A stretch of 64,000 nucleotides of DNA from Cryobacterium sp. M96 (GTDB lineage Bacteria > Actinomycetota > Actinomycetes > Actinomycetales > Microbacteriaceae), in the NCBI RefSeq assembly GCF_002929845.1, contig NZ_PJJS01000042.1, forward strand, positions 39,998 to 103,997, given 5' to 3'. The stretch's first letter is position 1; each line of letters begins with the position of its first letter. Shown here piece after piece: positions 56,627 through 64,000 of this stretch. Below the pieces are notes generated by a model. It made no database searches. It saw only the letters and a program-made list of their open reading frames with translations, and was not told the origin of the DNA. The position numbers and the translations under genes are program-made.

Positions 56627-57826
56627 CTAGGCTTCCTCAAGCTCCGTGAGCAGGGAGGAGCGTTTCTGGGTCGCGATGCTTCGGGTGCTGTCGTCCGCCT
56701 CGAAACGGGGCTCCGCCGAGGCGTCGTCCTCGAGCCCGAAGCCGTGTTCGATGTTCCAGTCCAGCCAGACCTCGGACCCCTCATGGGCGACGGGGCCGAA
56801 CGCCATGTTCTGCGCGAAGACGATGAGGGTGCCGACGCCGACGACCTCGACCAGGTACTGGGTGCTGACCCCACTGAACGAGACGTCGATCACCCGGCCG
56901 GGACCCATCAGGTTGCGGGCGACGTCGGCGACGGGCTCGGTCACGTGCAGGGTCAGCTTCTCCGGGCGGACGCCGATCGTGACCTCGCCGGTGTGCCGGT
57001 GCGCGCGCGCCGCCGGAACCACGATTTTCTGGCCGGCCACGGCCACGGAGATGGCCTCGCTCGTGCTACCGACCACGGGGCCGGTGAACAGGTTCGACTG
57101 GCCGAGGAAGTTAGCGACGAACGCCGTGCGCGGCAGCTCGTAGAGTTCCTCGGGGGCGCCCATCTGCTCGATCCGGCCCTTGTTCATGACCGCGACGGTA
57201 TCGGCCATGGTCATGGCCTCCTCCTGGTCGTGGGTGACGTGCAGAAACGTGAGGCCGACCTCCTCCTGGATGGTCTTGAGCTCGAGCTGCATCTGGCGCC
57301 GCAGCTTCAGGTCGAGCGCCCCGAGGGGCTCGTCGAGCAGCAACAGGGCCGGCCGGTTGACGATCGCGCGGGCGAGGGCCACGCGCTGCTGCTGTCCGCC
57401 GGAGAGCTGTTGCGGGCGGCGGGCGGCGAGGTGGTCCAGTTCCACCAGGCGGAGCGCCTCGTGAGCCTTGGCGACCGGGTCGTCCATCCGCCGGCGGCGC
57501 AGCCCGAAGGCGACGTTCTCCAACACTGTCATGTGCGGGAAGAGGGCATAACTCTGGAACACCGTGTTGACCGGACGCTGGAAGGATTTCTGGTTCGTCA
57601 CATCCGTGCCCCCGATCAGGATGCGCCCGGCCGTCGGTTCCTCGAGGCCGGCCACCAAGCGCAGGGTCGTGGTCTTGCCGCAGCCGGACGGGCCGAGCAG
57701 CGCGAAGAACGACCCCGCGGGGATCTTCAGGTCGAGATGCTCGATAGCGGTGAAGCCCGGGAACCTCTTCTGGATACCCACCAGCTCCAGGTCGGCCCCC
57801 GCGCTGGCGAATTCTCCGTTGGCCAT
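56627..57826 (-). CDS. potA: Polyamine ABC transporter ATP-binding protein (PotA type)
   Basis: Cytoplasmic ATPase, 399 residues. Walker A LLGPSGCGKTTT at about 44-54, signature LSGGQQQRVALARA, Walker B LLLLDEPLGALD and H-loop THDQEEAM, followed by a TOBE domain from about residue 280 (TIGVRPEKLTLH). The ATG at 57826 begins 2 nt after the binding-protein stop. Strong similarity to PotA-type exporters is excluded by the importer gene set around it. Confidence 0.9.
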   Translation of the reverse strand: MANGEFASAGADLELVGIQKRFPGFTAIEHLDLKIPAGSFFALLGPSGCGKTTTLRLVAGLEEPTAGRILIGGTDVTNQKSFQRPVNTVFQSYALFPHMTVLENVAFGLRRRRMDDPVAKAHEALRLVELDHLAARRPQQLSGGQQQRVALARAIVNRPALLLLDEPLGALDLKLRRQMQLELKTIQEEVGLTFLHVTHDQEEAMTMADTVAVMNKGRIEQMGAPEELYELPRTAFVANFLGQSNLFTGPVVGSTSEAISVAVAGQKIVVPAARAHRHTGEVTIGVRPEKLTLHVTEPVADVARNLMGPGRVIDVSFSGVSTQYLVEVVGVGTLIVFAQNMAFGPVAHEGSEVWLDWNIEHGFGLEDDASAEPRFEADDSTRSIATQKRSSLLTELEEA

Positions 57827-57828
57827 CC

Positions 57829-59040
57829 CTACGAGCCCAGCAGGATGCCCTGGAAGGCGGCGTCGTACTTTTGCTCCTCCGCGCCGGTCAGGGTGCGGAA
57901 GACGCGAGCCTTGGCCAGGGTCGTGTCGTCCGGGAAGATCAGCTGGTTGTTCGCGAGCTCGGGGTCGATCGCCATCGCGGCTTCCTTGGCGCCGGCGACG
58001 GGGGTGATGTAGTTCACGTAGGCGGCGACCTCGGCGGCGACGGCCGGGTCGTAGTAGTAGTCGATGAGTTTCTCGACATTCTTCTTGTGCGTGGAGCCGA
58101 TCGGCACCAGAAAGTTGTCGTTCCAGAGGGTGCCGCCCTTGTCGGGGACCACAAACTCCCATTTGTCCCCGTTCTCGGCGTTGAGCTGCACGATGTCGCC
58201 GGACCAGACGATGGCGGCGAGGGTGTCCTCGTTGATGAGGTCTTCCTTGTACGCATTGCCCTTGATGTTGCGAACCTGGCCGTCGCCGACCTGTTTCTCC
58301 AGCACGTCGATCGCGGCGAAGAACTCGTCGTCGCCCCAGTCGCCCGCGATGTCGACACCCATGTCGAGCATGATCAGTCCCATGGTGTCGCGCATCTCGG
58401 ACAGAACGCCGACCCGGCCCTTGAGGTCGGAGCTCCACAGGTCCTCGACCGAGGCGATGCCGTTCGGAAGTTTCTCCTTGTTCCAGCAGATGCCGGCGAA
58501 CCCGCCCTGCCACGGCACGCTCATCTTGCGGCCGGGGTCGAAGCCCACGTCTTTCAGGGACGGGAGCAGGTTTTTCAAGTTGGGGATGTTGGCCTGGTCG
58601 AGTTCCTGGGTGTAGCCGAACCGGATCCAACGGCCGACCATCCAGTCGGTCAGGCAGACGGTGTCGGCGCCGATGTCCTGGCCGAGGGCGAGCTGGTCCT
58701 TGACCTTGCCGTAGTAGGTGTTGTTGTCGTCGACGGCCTCGGTGTACTCGACCTTGATGCCGGTTTCGGTCGTGAACGCATCCAGTGTGGGGTAGTCGCC
58801 GGCGTCATCGACGTCGATGTAGAGCGCCCAGTTGTCCCAGCGCACGAGCTTGCTGCTGTCGGACTCGTCGGGGGCGGCGGTGGGCTTCGTGGCCCCTCCG
58901 GTCGAGCATGCGGCGAGCGCCAGGGCTGCGGCCCCGCCACCGGCTCCGGCGAGCAGAGCGCGGCGCCCCATCGTGGTCGCCCGGGCCTGACGGACCAGCT
59001 GAGCGATCATGGGATCTGCGGGCAACGGCCTGGGCTTCAT
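57829..59040 (-). CDS. potD: Polyamine-binding lipoprotein (PotD type), Tat signal
   Basis: Extracytoplasmic receptor of 403 residues. N-terminal twin-arginine (MGRRALLAG, R26-R27) and lipobox LALAACS (C45) suggest export of a folded lipoprotein via Tat. The spermidine/putrescine-type fold follows: LVRWDNWALYID at the mature N-terminus, TVCLTDWMVGRWI, GFAGICWNKE, IVWSGDIVQL and NYITPVAGAKEAA. The ATG at 59040 with AAGGAG upstream is preferred over a GTG 18 nt earlier. First gene of potDABC. The ligand could be putrescine, spermidine or GABA. Confidence 0.9.
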   Translation of the reverse strand: MKPRPLPADPMIAQLVRQARATTMGRRALLAGAGGGAAALALAACSTGGATKPTAAPDESDSSKLVRWDNWALYIDVDDAGDYPTLDAFTTETGIKVEYTEAVDDNNTYYGKVKDQLALGQDIGADTVCLTDWMVGRWIRFGYTQELDQANIPNLKNLLPSLKDVGFDPGRKMSVPWQGGFAGICWNKEKLPNGIASVEDLWSSDLKGRVGVLSEMRDTMGLIMLDMGVDIAGDWGDDEFFAAIDVLEKQVGDGQVRNIKGNAYKEDLINEDTLAAIVWSGDIVQLNAENGDKWEFVVPDKGGTLWNDNFLVPIGSTHKKNVEKLIDYYYDPAVAAEVAAYVNYITPVAGAKEAAMAIDPELANNQLIFPDDTTLAKARVFRTLTGAEEQKYDAAFQGILLGS

Positions 59041-59385
59041 GGTCGGGTCTCCTTGCACTTCTCAGCGGATGAGCTCTCACAGCTTTCATTGCGAGTTGCT
59101 AGATACTTGCACAGGAGCGCCCCCTGCGCACCCAAGAGTGACCGAATCGTTAATTTCTGGTCAGATCACGCACGAAATCAGCACTCTATGGCGACACTCT
59201 CAATCGAAATGAGCTGTTCGGCGGCGGTAGGATTTCGCTCAGGCCAGAGTGGTCCACCGCCCGGAGGTCCACCACTGAGGGTTTGAACCGATTCGACGGA
59301 GATTTTCACCATAAAGGCTGTTTTTGGCCCAAAAAACGATTTTTGAATCAAAATCTCCGTCGAATTCGTTAGACAAGGGAGCGCC
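59041..59385. other. Divergent promoter region of potD and ald
   Basis: 345 nt with no gene. It must hold the promoters of both operons. Inverted-arm copy 4 fills 59285-59371 at the ald end. The potD-proximal half is AT-richer (for example near 59145-59215) than surrounding DNA, as expected for a promoter. No operator was identified. Confidence 0.6.
59285..59371. repeat. Inverted-arm intergenic element, copy 4
   Basis: Left arm 59285-59306 (GAACCGATTCGACGGAGATTTT) is written here only by its core ATTCGACGGAGATTTT; right arm 59350-59371 is its complement. The spacer is 43 nt and AT-rich. The right arm ends 14 nt before the ald ATG, directly ahead of its ribosome-binding site AAGGGAG (59375-59381). 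Confidence 0.93.
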
Positions 59386-60501
59386 ATGAAGGTCGCAGTT
59401 CCGGCAGAAATCAAGAACAACGAGTTCCGGGTGGCGATCACCCCGGCCGGCGTACACGACCTCGTGGCGCACGGGCACGAGGTGTTGATCGAAACGGGGG
59501 CCGGGCTCGGCTCCGGGCTCAGCGACGAGAGCTATGCGGCGGCGGGCGCGACGATCATGCCGGATGCCGCGTCAACCTGGGCCGCCGCCGACCTGCTGCT
59601 CAAGGTGAAGGAGCCCGTGGCGAGCGAGTACGGTTATTTTCGCCCCGATCTGCTGCTGTTCACCTACCTGCACCTGGCCGCGGAACCAGCCCTGACCCGT
59701 GCGCTGCTGGAGGGCGGTGTCACCTCGATCGCCTACGAGACCGTGCAGCTGCCGACGCGGGCGCTGCCGCTGCTCGCGCCGATGAGCGAGGTTGCGGGCC
59801 GCCTGGCACCCATCGTCGGCGCCAACGCGATGCTCAAGCCCAACGGCGGACCGGGCCTGCTCGTGCCCGGGGTGCCCGGAACGCATCCGGCTCGGGTCAC
59901 TGTGCTCGGCGGCGGTGTGGCCGGCACGGCAGCCATGCAGGTCGCCCTCGGGCTCGGCGCCCAGGTGACCGTGCTCGACACCAACCTGTTCCGCCTGCGC
60001 GAAATCGACGCGCTGTACTACGGGCGGGTGCAGACCATCGCCTCGAACAGCTACGAGATCGACCGGGCGCTGGTGTTGTCCGACCTGGTGATCGGATCGG
60101 TTCTGATCCCCGGGGCCAGGGCCCCCAAGCTGGTCAGCAACGAGCTCGTGTCCCGGATGAAGCCGGGCAGCGTGCTCGTGGACATCGCTGTGGATCAGGG
60201 CGGCTGCTTCGCCGACTCCCACCCGACGACGCACGCCGATCCGACGTTCACTGTGCATCAGTCCCTGTTCTACTGCGTGGCGAACATGCCCGGGGCCGTG
60301 CCGAGCACGTCCACCTATGCGCTCACCAACGCCACGCTTCCCTATGTTCGGCTGATCGCGAACCGAGGCTGGAAGGACGCGCTCCGAACGGATGCCGCGC
60401 TCGCTTTCGGCCTGTCCACGGTCGGCGGCCTCATCACCAGCGGCCCGGTCGCGAGTGCGCACTCGCTGCCGCTCCGCGGTCTGGTGGACGCGCTGGCCTG
60501 A
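59386..60501 (+). CDS. ald: Alanine dehydrogenase
   Basis: NAD-dependent interconversion of L-alanine and pyruvate plus ammonium. The 371-residue protein has the N-terminal VAVPAEIKNNEFRVAITPAG, the catalytic lysine in LLKVKEP, the histidine in FTYLHLAAE, NAD motif VTVLGGGVAGTAAMQVALG near residue 175 and the late MPGAVPSTSTYALTNATLPY. It begins with a clear ribosome-binding site in the edge of inverted-arm copy 4. Convergent with the FtsK-type gene. Confidence 0.95.
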   Translation: MKVAVPAEIKNNEFRVAITPAGVHDLVAHGHEVLIETGAGLGSGLSDESYAAAGATIMPDAASTWAAADLLLKVKEPVASEYGYFRPDLLLFTYLHLAAEPALTRALLEGGVTSIAYETVQLPTRALPLLAPMSEVAGRLAPIVGANAMLKPNGGPGLLVPGVPGTHPARVTVLGGGVAGTAAMQVALGLGAQVTVLDTNLFRLREIDALYYGRVQTIASNSYEIDRALVLSDLVIGSVLIPGARAPKLVSNELVSRMKPGSVLVDIAVDQGGCFADSHPTTHADPTFTVHQSLFYCVANMPGAVPSTSTYALTNATLPYVRLIANRGWKDALRTDAALAFGLSTVGGLITSGPVASAHSLPLRGLVDALA

Positions 60502-60579
60502 TCCACGGCCGGACGGCGGCGGGGCCGGCACCGCTGAACTGTGCTGCGGGACTGTGCTCCGGGACTTCGCGGCCGGCGG

Positions 60580-63500
60580 CTACACGACCTGGGCCCGCAG
60601 CGTGGCCCGGTGCACGGCGCCGTCCGGGCGCAGTACCCACACCCGACCTCGGTTGGGTGCCAACGGCGGAGGCAGGTCCCGGCGTCGGCTGATGGCCCGG
60701 TAGTCGGCCAGGCTGCAGCCGTCGAAGACCAGGTCCGCGTGCGGGCGCAGGGCACCCAGCAGGGACCACTGCGCCTGCCACGCGTCCACGTCTCCGACGA
60801 AGGCGGTGCCTGATTGTGACTCGCTCAGCCGGAGCGACGCGCCTGCCTGCGCGGCCTCCGCCAGCTCGCCGTGGGACACCGCCGCGAGGTCGACGACCCG
60901 CGCGCCGGGGACCGTTCCCAGCGCTGCGGCCGAGCGGGACGGCGAGTCCGACACGACGAGAAGGGTCTGCCCGGGCCGCCCCAGGAGCGCAACGGCATCC
61001 GTGCGTGGCTCGATGTCCCGCTGCGCCGCGACATCCGGGATTGCACCGCTCTGCTCCGGCGCGAGGAGCTGGATGCGATGGTCCTGCCAGCTCCCGCCGC
61101 CGGGCGGAAGGCGGTCGTCGAACAGGGCAGCCACTCCTCCGGCCGCGACGTGCTCGGCGACATCGGGCAGGCGCAGCACCAGCCGTCTCTGGCACAGGGC
61201 AGGCAGGGACTGCAGCGATCCGGTGAGCCTTTGCGCGGCGATGACGATCCGCAGGCCGCCCTCCGCGCCGTCGCGGAGCAGCCCGGCGAGCAGTTCGAGG
61301 GCCGCCGGACGGTGCTCCTGGTCCCAGCGGGCATGCACGCTATCGAAGTCGTCGAGAAGCAGCAGCCTGGCAGCCGGACTCCCGCCGACGTCGAGGCATT
61401 GGCGCGCCTTGACGAGGCAGTCCCACACCGCCTCGACGTCCGCTCCGAGCAGCACGGCATCTCCAACGGGCGCGAACCCCGCCGCGACCGACGCAAGCGC
61501 AGTTGACTTGCCCGAGCGGGGACCGCCGATCACGAGCAGGCTGCCCTCGGCGATCGGCTCGTAGCGGGCCACCCGGTAGCGCTGCAGTTCCGGCTCGTCG
61601 AGCAAGCCCAGCAGACCGCCGGGCGCGGCACGAGCGTCGGGAACGGCACGGTCGTGCCCGGCCGCCACCGCGGCGCCGCCGAACGCACTCTCGTCGGCCG
61701 CCGTTCCGCCCGCGACGAGGGCGAGGAGGTCCTCGCGGCTTACCGTCTGAGGCAGCAGGTCGAGCCAGGGGCGCCGAGGGTTCGGCGCATCGGCGTCCGC
61801 GACTGCGAGGGAGCGGATCTCGCGCGGCGAGGTCGTCGCCACCTGGCAGAGCACGGGCCCCGAGGAGTCCGCGGCGATCAGGCAGCGGCCGGCTTGGTCC
61901 GCGCCGAGGGCCGCGGCCGCATCCGTGCCCAGCACCGCCACGCTGTCGGCGCGGTTGTTCACCCGCAGCGACACCCGCAGCGTGCAGTTGGCGAGCAGGG
62001 CGTCACGCACCACACCGGTGGGCCGCTGGGTGCAGAGTATCAGGTGCACGCCCAGCGACCGGCCCCGCGCGGCTATGTCGACGAACAGAGCGTGCAGGTC
62101 GGGGAATGCGGTGAGCATGGTCGCGAATTCGTCGACCACGATCACGAGCCGCGGAAGCGCCCCGCCGGCATCCTGCCTCCGCAGGTCCACGATGTCACGC
62201 GCGCCGGCACGCCCGAGTACGCGTTCGCGATACCGCAGCTCGGCGGCCAGGCTGGCCAGCGCCCGGGCGGCCTGGTGCACGTCCAGGTCGGTGATCAAAC
62301 CCACGCAGTGGGGAAGGGCGCAGAGCGGGGCGAACGCGGCCCCACCCTTGAAATCGACCAGGAGGAACGTCACCTCGTCGGGGCCGGCCGCCGCCGCCAT
62401 CGCCGCCACCCAGGTCACCAGCAGTTCGCTTTTGCCGCTGCCGGTCGTGCCGCCGACGACCGCGTGCGGCCCTGCCCCGACCAGGTCGAGCGACACCTCC
62501 CCCGCTTCTCCCACCCCGATGACGCAACGGAGGTTCGGCGATTGGGGCTGCCCATGCGGTGCCCGATACCCGGGCTGGAAGCCAGAGAGCTCACCAAGGG
62601 CAACGGATGCGGGGACTCGCCGCGCATTCTGGACCAATCCAGCCGCCGAGGCCCGGGCGCTTAGCACGCGGGCGACCACGATCGCCTGTTCGACGGTAAT
62701 CAGCTCGGGCCGGAAGCCACTCCCCCAGGCGTGCACGCTGGAGCGCAGCACCTCAGCCCGGCCGGGACCCTGCAACCGCACGATGGTGTCGCAGCCCCAC
62801 GGCAATTCGGCAAGAGTGCCGGCCAGGGCGACGACCAACCCCGACCCTTTGGGTGCCCCGCCCAGGGGTGCCCCGCCCGACTTGGGTGCCCCGCCCGACG
62901 GCGCCTGGCAGATCACGAGGCGGCGGGCGCAGGACTGCCCGGTGTCATGCGGGAGGGCGACCGCCCATTCCCAACCGCGATCAGGCACGGTGAGTCCGAC
63001 CTGGTCTGGAGCCAAGGAGCAGGCCAGCTGCACCAGCAGCCCGCGGGCCAGCGCCTGCCCGAGCGACAGCGGTCCGACGATGCCGATACCACCGCCGGCA
63101 TCAGCGTCGATCGGTGCCTCGGTGAGCGTGGCCGCCCAGTCGCGCACGTCGCGATGCTCGTCGGGAGCGGCGCCACCGTCGAGGCGTAGCCCGCTGGGCA
63201 CCGCACCGGAGCCCAGGCTCACGTCTGCTCCCGAACCGGTCCAACGGATGGCGGCGTGCGGGGCGGCGACGATGCTGTTGGCCGAGGGCGTGCGCCGCCA
63301 GTGCGCGCGAAGCAGCTCCTCATGGCGCAGGGCCACCTCGGCCCGCAGTGTCGCCAGTGCCTGCCCCTGGTCGAGAGCGTTGGTACGCCGGGTGCGGCGG
63401 CCCGTGCGCCGCGCGTCGAGCATGACGGCCACGGCGATGACCGGGCCGAGCACCGCGAAGATCAGCACGAAGGCTGAGCCCGTGATCAGCCAGATCGCCC

Positions 63501-63603
63501 CGGCCGCGGCCAGCGGCGCCACGCTCGCGATGAGTGGGAAGCCAGGCGGCGGCAGGTCGGCCGGGCGGGTGGGGAGGGTCAGCGGGACATCGGCTCGGAT
63601 CAC
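60580..63603 (-). CDS. FtsK/SpoIIIE-type ATPase, orphan EccC/EssC-like
   Basis: A 1007-residue protein: two adjacent N-terminal membrane helices (about 24-60), an interdomain region of about 300 residues with an insert of GGAP repeats (GGAPKSGGAPLGGAPKGSG in the middle), and two P-loop domains. The first has Walker A GGTTGSGKSELL near residue 388 and Walker B LVIVVDEFATML, then CTQRP. The second has GGPRSGKSTAL near 695 and LLLLDDFDSV as a weak Walker B. This resembles the type VII secretion ATPases EccC/EssC more than DNA translocase FtsK (no gamma domain). No WXG100 substrate, FHA or other secretion gene is in the window. Starts with GTG at 63603. Confidence 0.85.
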   Translation of the reverse strand: MIRADVPLTLPTRPADLPPPGFPLIASVAPLAAAGAIWLITGSAFVLIFAVLGPVIAVAVMLDARRTGRRTRRTNALDQGQALATLRAEVALRHEELLRAHWRRTPSANSIVAAPHAAIRWTGSGADVSLGSGAVPSGLRLDGGAAPDEHRDVRDWAATLTEAPIDADAGGGIGIVGPLSLGQALARGLLVQLACSLAPDQVGLTVPDRGWEWAVALPHDTGQSCARRLVICQAPSGGAPKSGGAPLGGAPKGSGLVVALAGTLAELPWGCDTIVRLQGPGRAEVLRSSVHAWGSGFRPELITVEQAIVVARVLSARASAAGLVQNARRVPASVALGELSGFQPGYRAPHGQPQSPNLRCVIGVGEAGEVSLDLVGAGPHAVVGGTTGSGKSELLVTWVAAMAAAAGPDEVTFLLVDFKGGAAFAPLCALPHCVGLITDLDVHQAARALASLAAELRYRERVLGRAGARDIVDLRRQDAGGALPRLVIVVDEFATMLTAFPDLHALFVDIAARGRSLGVHLILCTQRPTGVVRDALLANCTLRVSLRVNNRADSVAVLGTDAAAALGADQAGRCLIAADSSGPVLCQVATTSPREIRSLAVADADAPNPRRPWLDLLPQTVSREDLLALVAGGTAADESAFGGAAVAAGHDRAVPDARAAPGGLLGLLDEPELQRYRVARYEPIAEGSLLVIGGPRSGKSTALASVAAGFAPVGDAVLLGADVEAVWDCLVKARQCLDVGGSPAARLLLLDDFDSVHARWDQEHRPAALELLAGLLRDGAEGGLRIVIAAQRLTGSLQSLPALCQRRLVLRLPDVAEHVAAGGVAALFDDRLPPGGGSWQDHRIQLLAPEQSGAIPDVAAQRDIEPRTDAVALLGRPGQTLLVVSDSPSRSAAALGTVPGARVVDLAAVSHGELAEAAQAGASLRLSESQSGTAFVGDVDAWQAQWSLLGALRPHADLVFDGCSLADYRAISRRRDLPPPLAPNRGRVWVLRPDGAVHRATLRAQVV

Positions 63604-63734
63604 CGCATCAGTCCATCACTCCGGAGGCAGGCGCCACCGCGCGCGCCGGCATCCGTCCCGGGATGACGGCCGGCCGGGTTGGGGAGGGGCCGGCTGAGTG
63701 AGTCCGGATCGAACGGTTGAATCGCTCACAGCGT

Positions 63735-63808
63735 CGAACGAATTCGACGGAGAATCTCGTGTGAAACCGCTCTTTCGGGTGAATCAGGTGCGATTTGGGC
63801 AAAATCTC
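63735..63808. repeat. Inverted-arm intergenic element, copy 5, cut by an insertion sequence
   Basis: Left arm from 63735 with core ATTCGACGGAGAATCT to 63757; spacer of 43 nt; then only AAAATCTC (63801-63808) of the right arm before the sequence changes into the end of the ISL3-type element. The remaining part of the right arm should lie on the other side of the element, outside the window. Confidence 0.88.
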
Positions 63809-64000
63809 GGCTCTCCTGCTGCTTCTGTGGGTTAAACCCGGCCGGGGAGCACTGGTTTGTGGCCGCCGAGGCTGAGCATGGCCAGGGCGATGAGGGCGTC
63901 GGGTGATTTGAAGCCGAAGGCGATGCGGGTAATGAGCCGGATCTTGGTATTGACGGATTCGATGCGGCCGTTGGAGAGGCCGTGCTCGATCGATGCAAGG
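63809..64000 (-). mobile_element. ISL3-family insertion sequence, one end only
   Basis: The element begins at or near 63809 with GGCTCTCCTGCTGCTTCTGT, which has the GGCTCT start common in actinobacterial ISL3 terminal repeats. The transposase 3' end lies 23 nt further in. The rest continues beyond the right edge. It has split inverted-arm copy 5, so insertion is younger than that copy. Confidence 0.8.
63832..64000 (-). CDS. ISL3-family transposase, C-terminal end (5' part outside the window)
   Basis: The last 55 codons of a transposase, read from the right edge to the TAA at 63832-63834. The ending HGLSNGRIESVNTKIRLITR, followed by IAFGFKSPDALIALAMLSLG, is the typical DDE transposase C-terminus of the ISL3 family. 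The glutamate just ahead of SVNTKIR is part of the catalytic DDE triad. Intactness of the remaining gene cannot be judged. Confidence 0.93.
   Translation of the reverse strand, partial: LASIEHGLSNGRIESVNTKIRLITRIAFGFKSPDALIALAMLSLGGHKPVLPGRV

Noticed and set aside
21608..63808. Repeats as a CRISPR array
   Set aside because: The copies are kilobases apart, each made of two inverted arms, and there are no cas genes.

Overview
The window is a 64 kb stretch of high-GC chromosomal DNA from an actinobacterium. The gene content fits the family Microbacteriaceae, and a Cryobacterium-like genus is my inference. The reasons are a mycothiol-type DinB/MDMPI protein, a DUF222/HNH relic, a UPF0182 protein, a PDZ/S16 Lon-like protease, a DUF2342 zincin, the paired aldehyde dehydrogenases next to deoC, a non-mevalonate isoprenoid set (dxr, rip, ispG), GTG starts and strong GCC/GAC codon preference. 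There is no prophage, CRISPR array or plasmid backbone. The right edge cuts into an ISL3-type insertion sequence, and the left edge cuts into nadA.

Layout: 1-4742 is the NAD de novo operon nadA-nadB-nadC plus a cysteine desulfurase that probably supplies the NadA cluster. 5007-7730 is a large bifunctional adhE behind a palindrome-rich leader. 7836-9735 holds a mycothiol-type enzyme and a decayed DUF222/HNH gene. 9870-12660 is a sugar ABC transporter operon (binding protein, permease, ATPase). 12876-15821 has two identical initiator tRNA genes flanking a wrecked copper-radical oxidase gene. 15987-21596 holds UPF0182, the Lon-like protease and the zincin. 21707-27225 is a deoxyribose-phosphate/aldehyde module (SorC-type regulator, deoC, two aldehyde dehydrogenases) and a ROK kinase. 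27609-40861 is dominated by translation and RNA genes (ribF, truB, rbfA, infB, rnpM, nusA, proS) with panE and mutY interspersed. 41497-49466 is the ispG / rip / dxr block, broken up by forward-strand genes for a thiolase, a Ser/Thr kinase, a lipoprotein and an epimerase. 50403-59040 is a polyamine/GABA module: two GABA aminotransferases, an OsmC protein and an asparaginase-like enzyme, facing a complete potDABC-type transporter. 59386-63603 holds alanine dehydrogenase and an orphan FtsK/EccC-type ATPase.

The most unusual signal is not a gene. Five copies of an approximately 88-bp intergenic element lie at 21.6, 27.3, 41.3, 59.3 and 63.7 kb. Each has two near-identical inverted arms (core ATTCGACGGAGATTTT) separated by 42-43 nt whose sequence is different in every copy. 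Fixed spacing with free spacer sequence suggests selection on the arms and their geometry. One copy lies in the leader of ald, and one has been split by the ISL3 element.

Other points for a second look are a Ser/Thr kinase whose only sensible start is CTG, the decayed copper-radical oxidase between duplicated tRNA-fMet genes, a nusA operon without rimP, and an over-represented GCATCCG/CGGATGC word that overrides normal codon choice. All calls are from reading the sequence; no database search was run.
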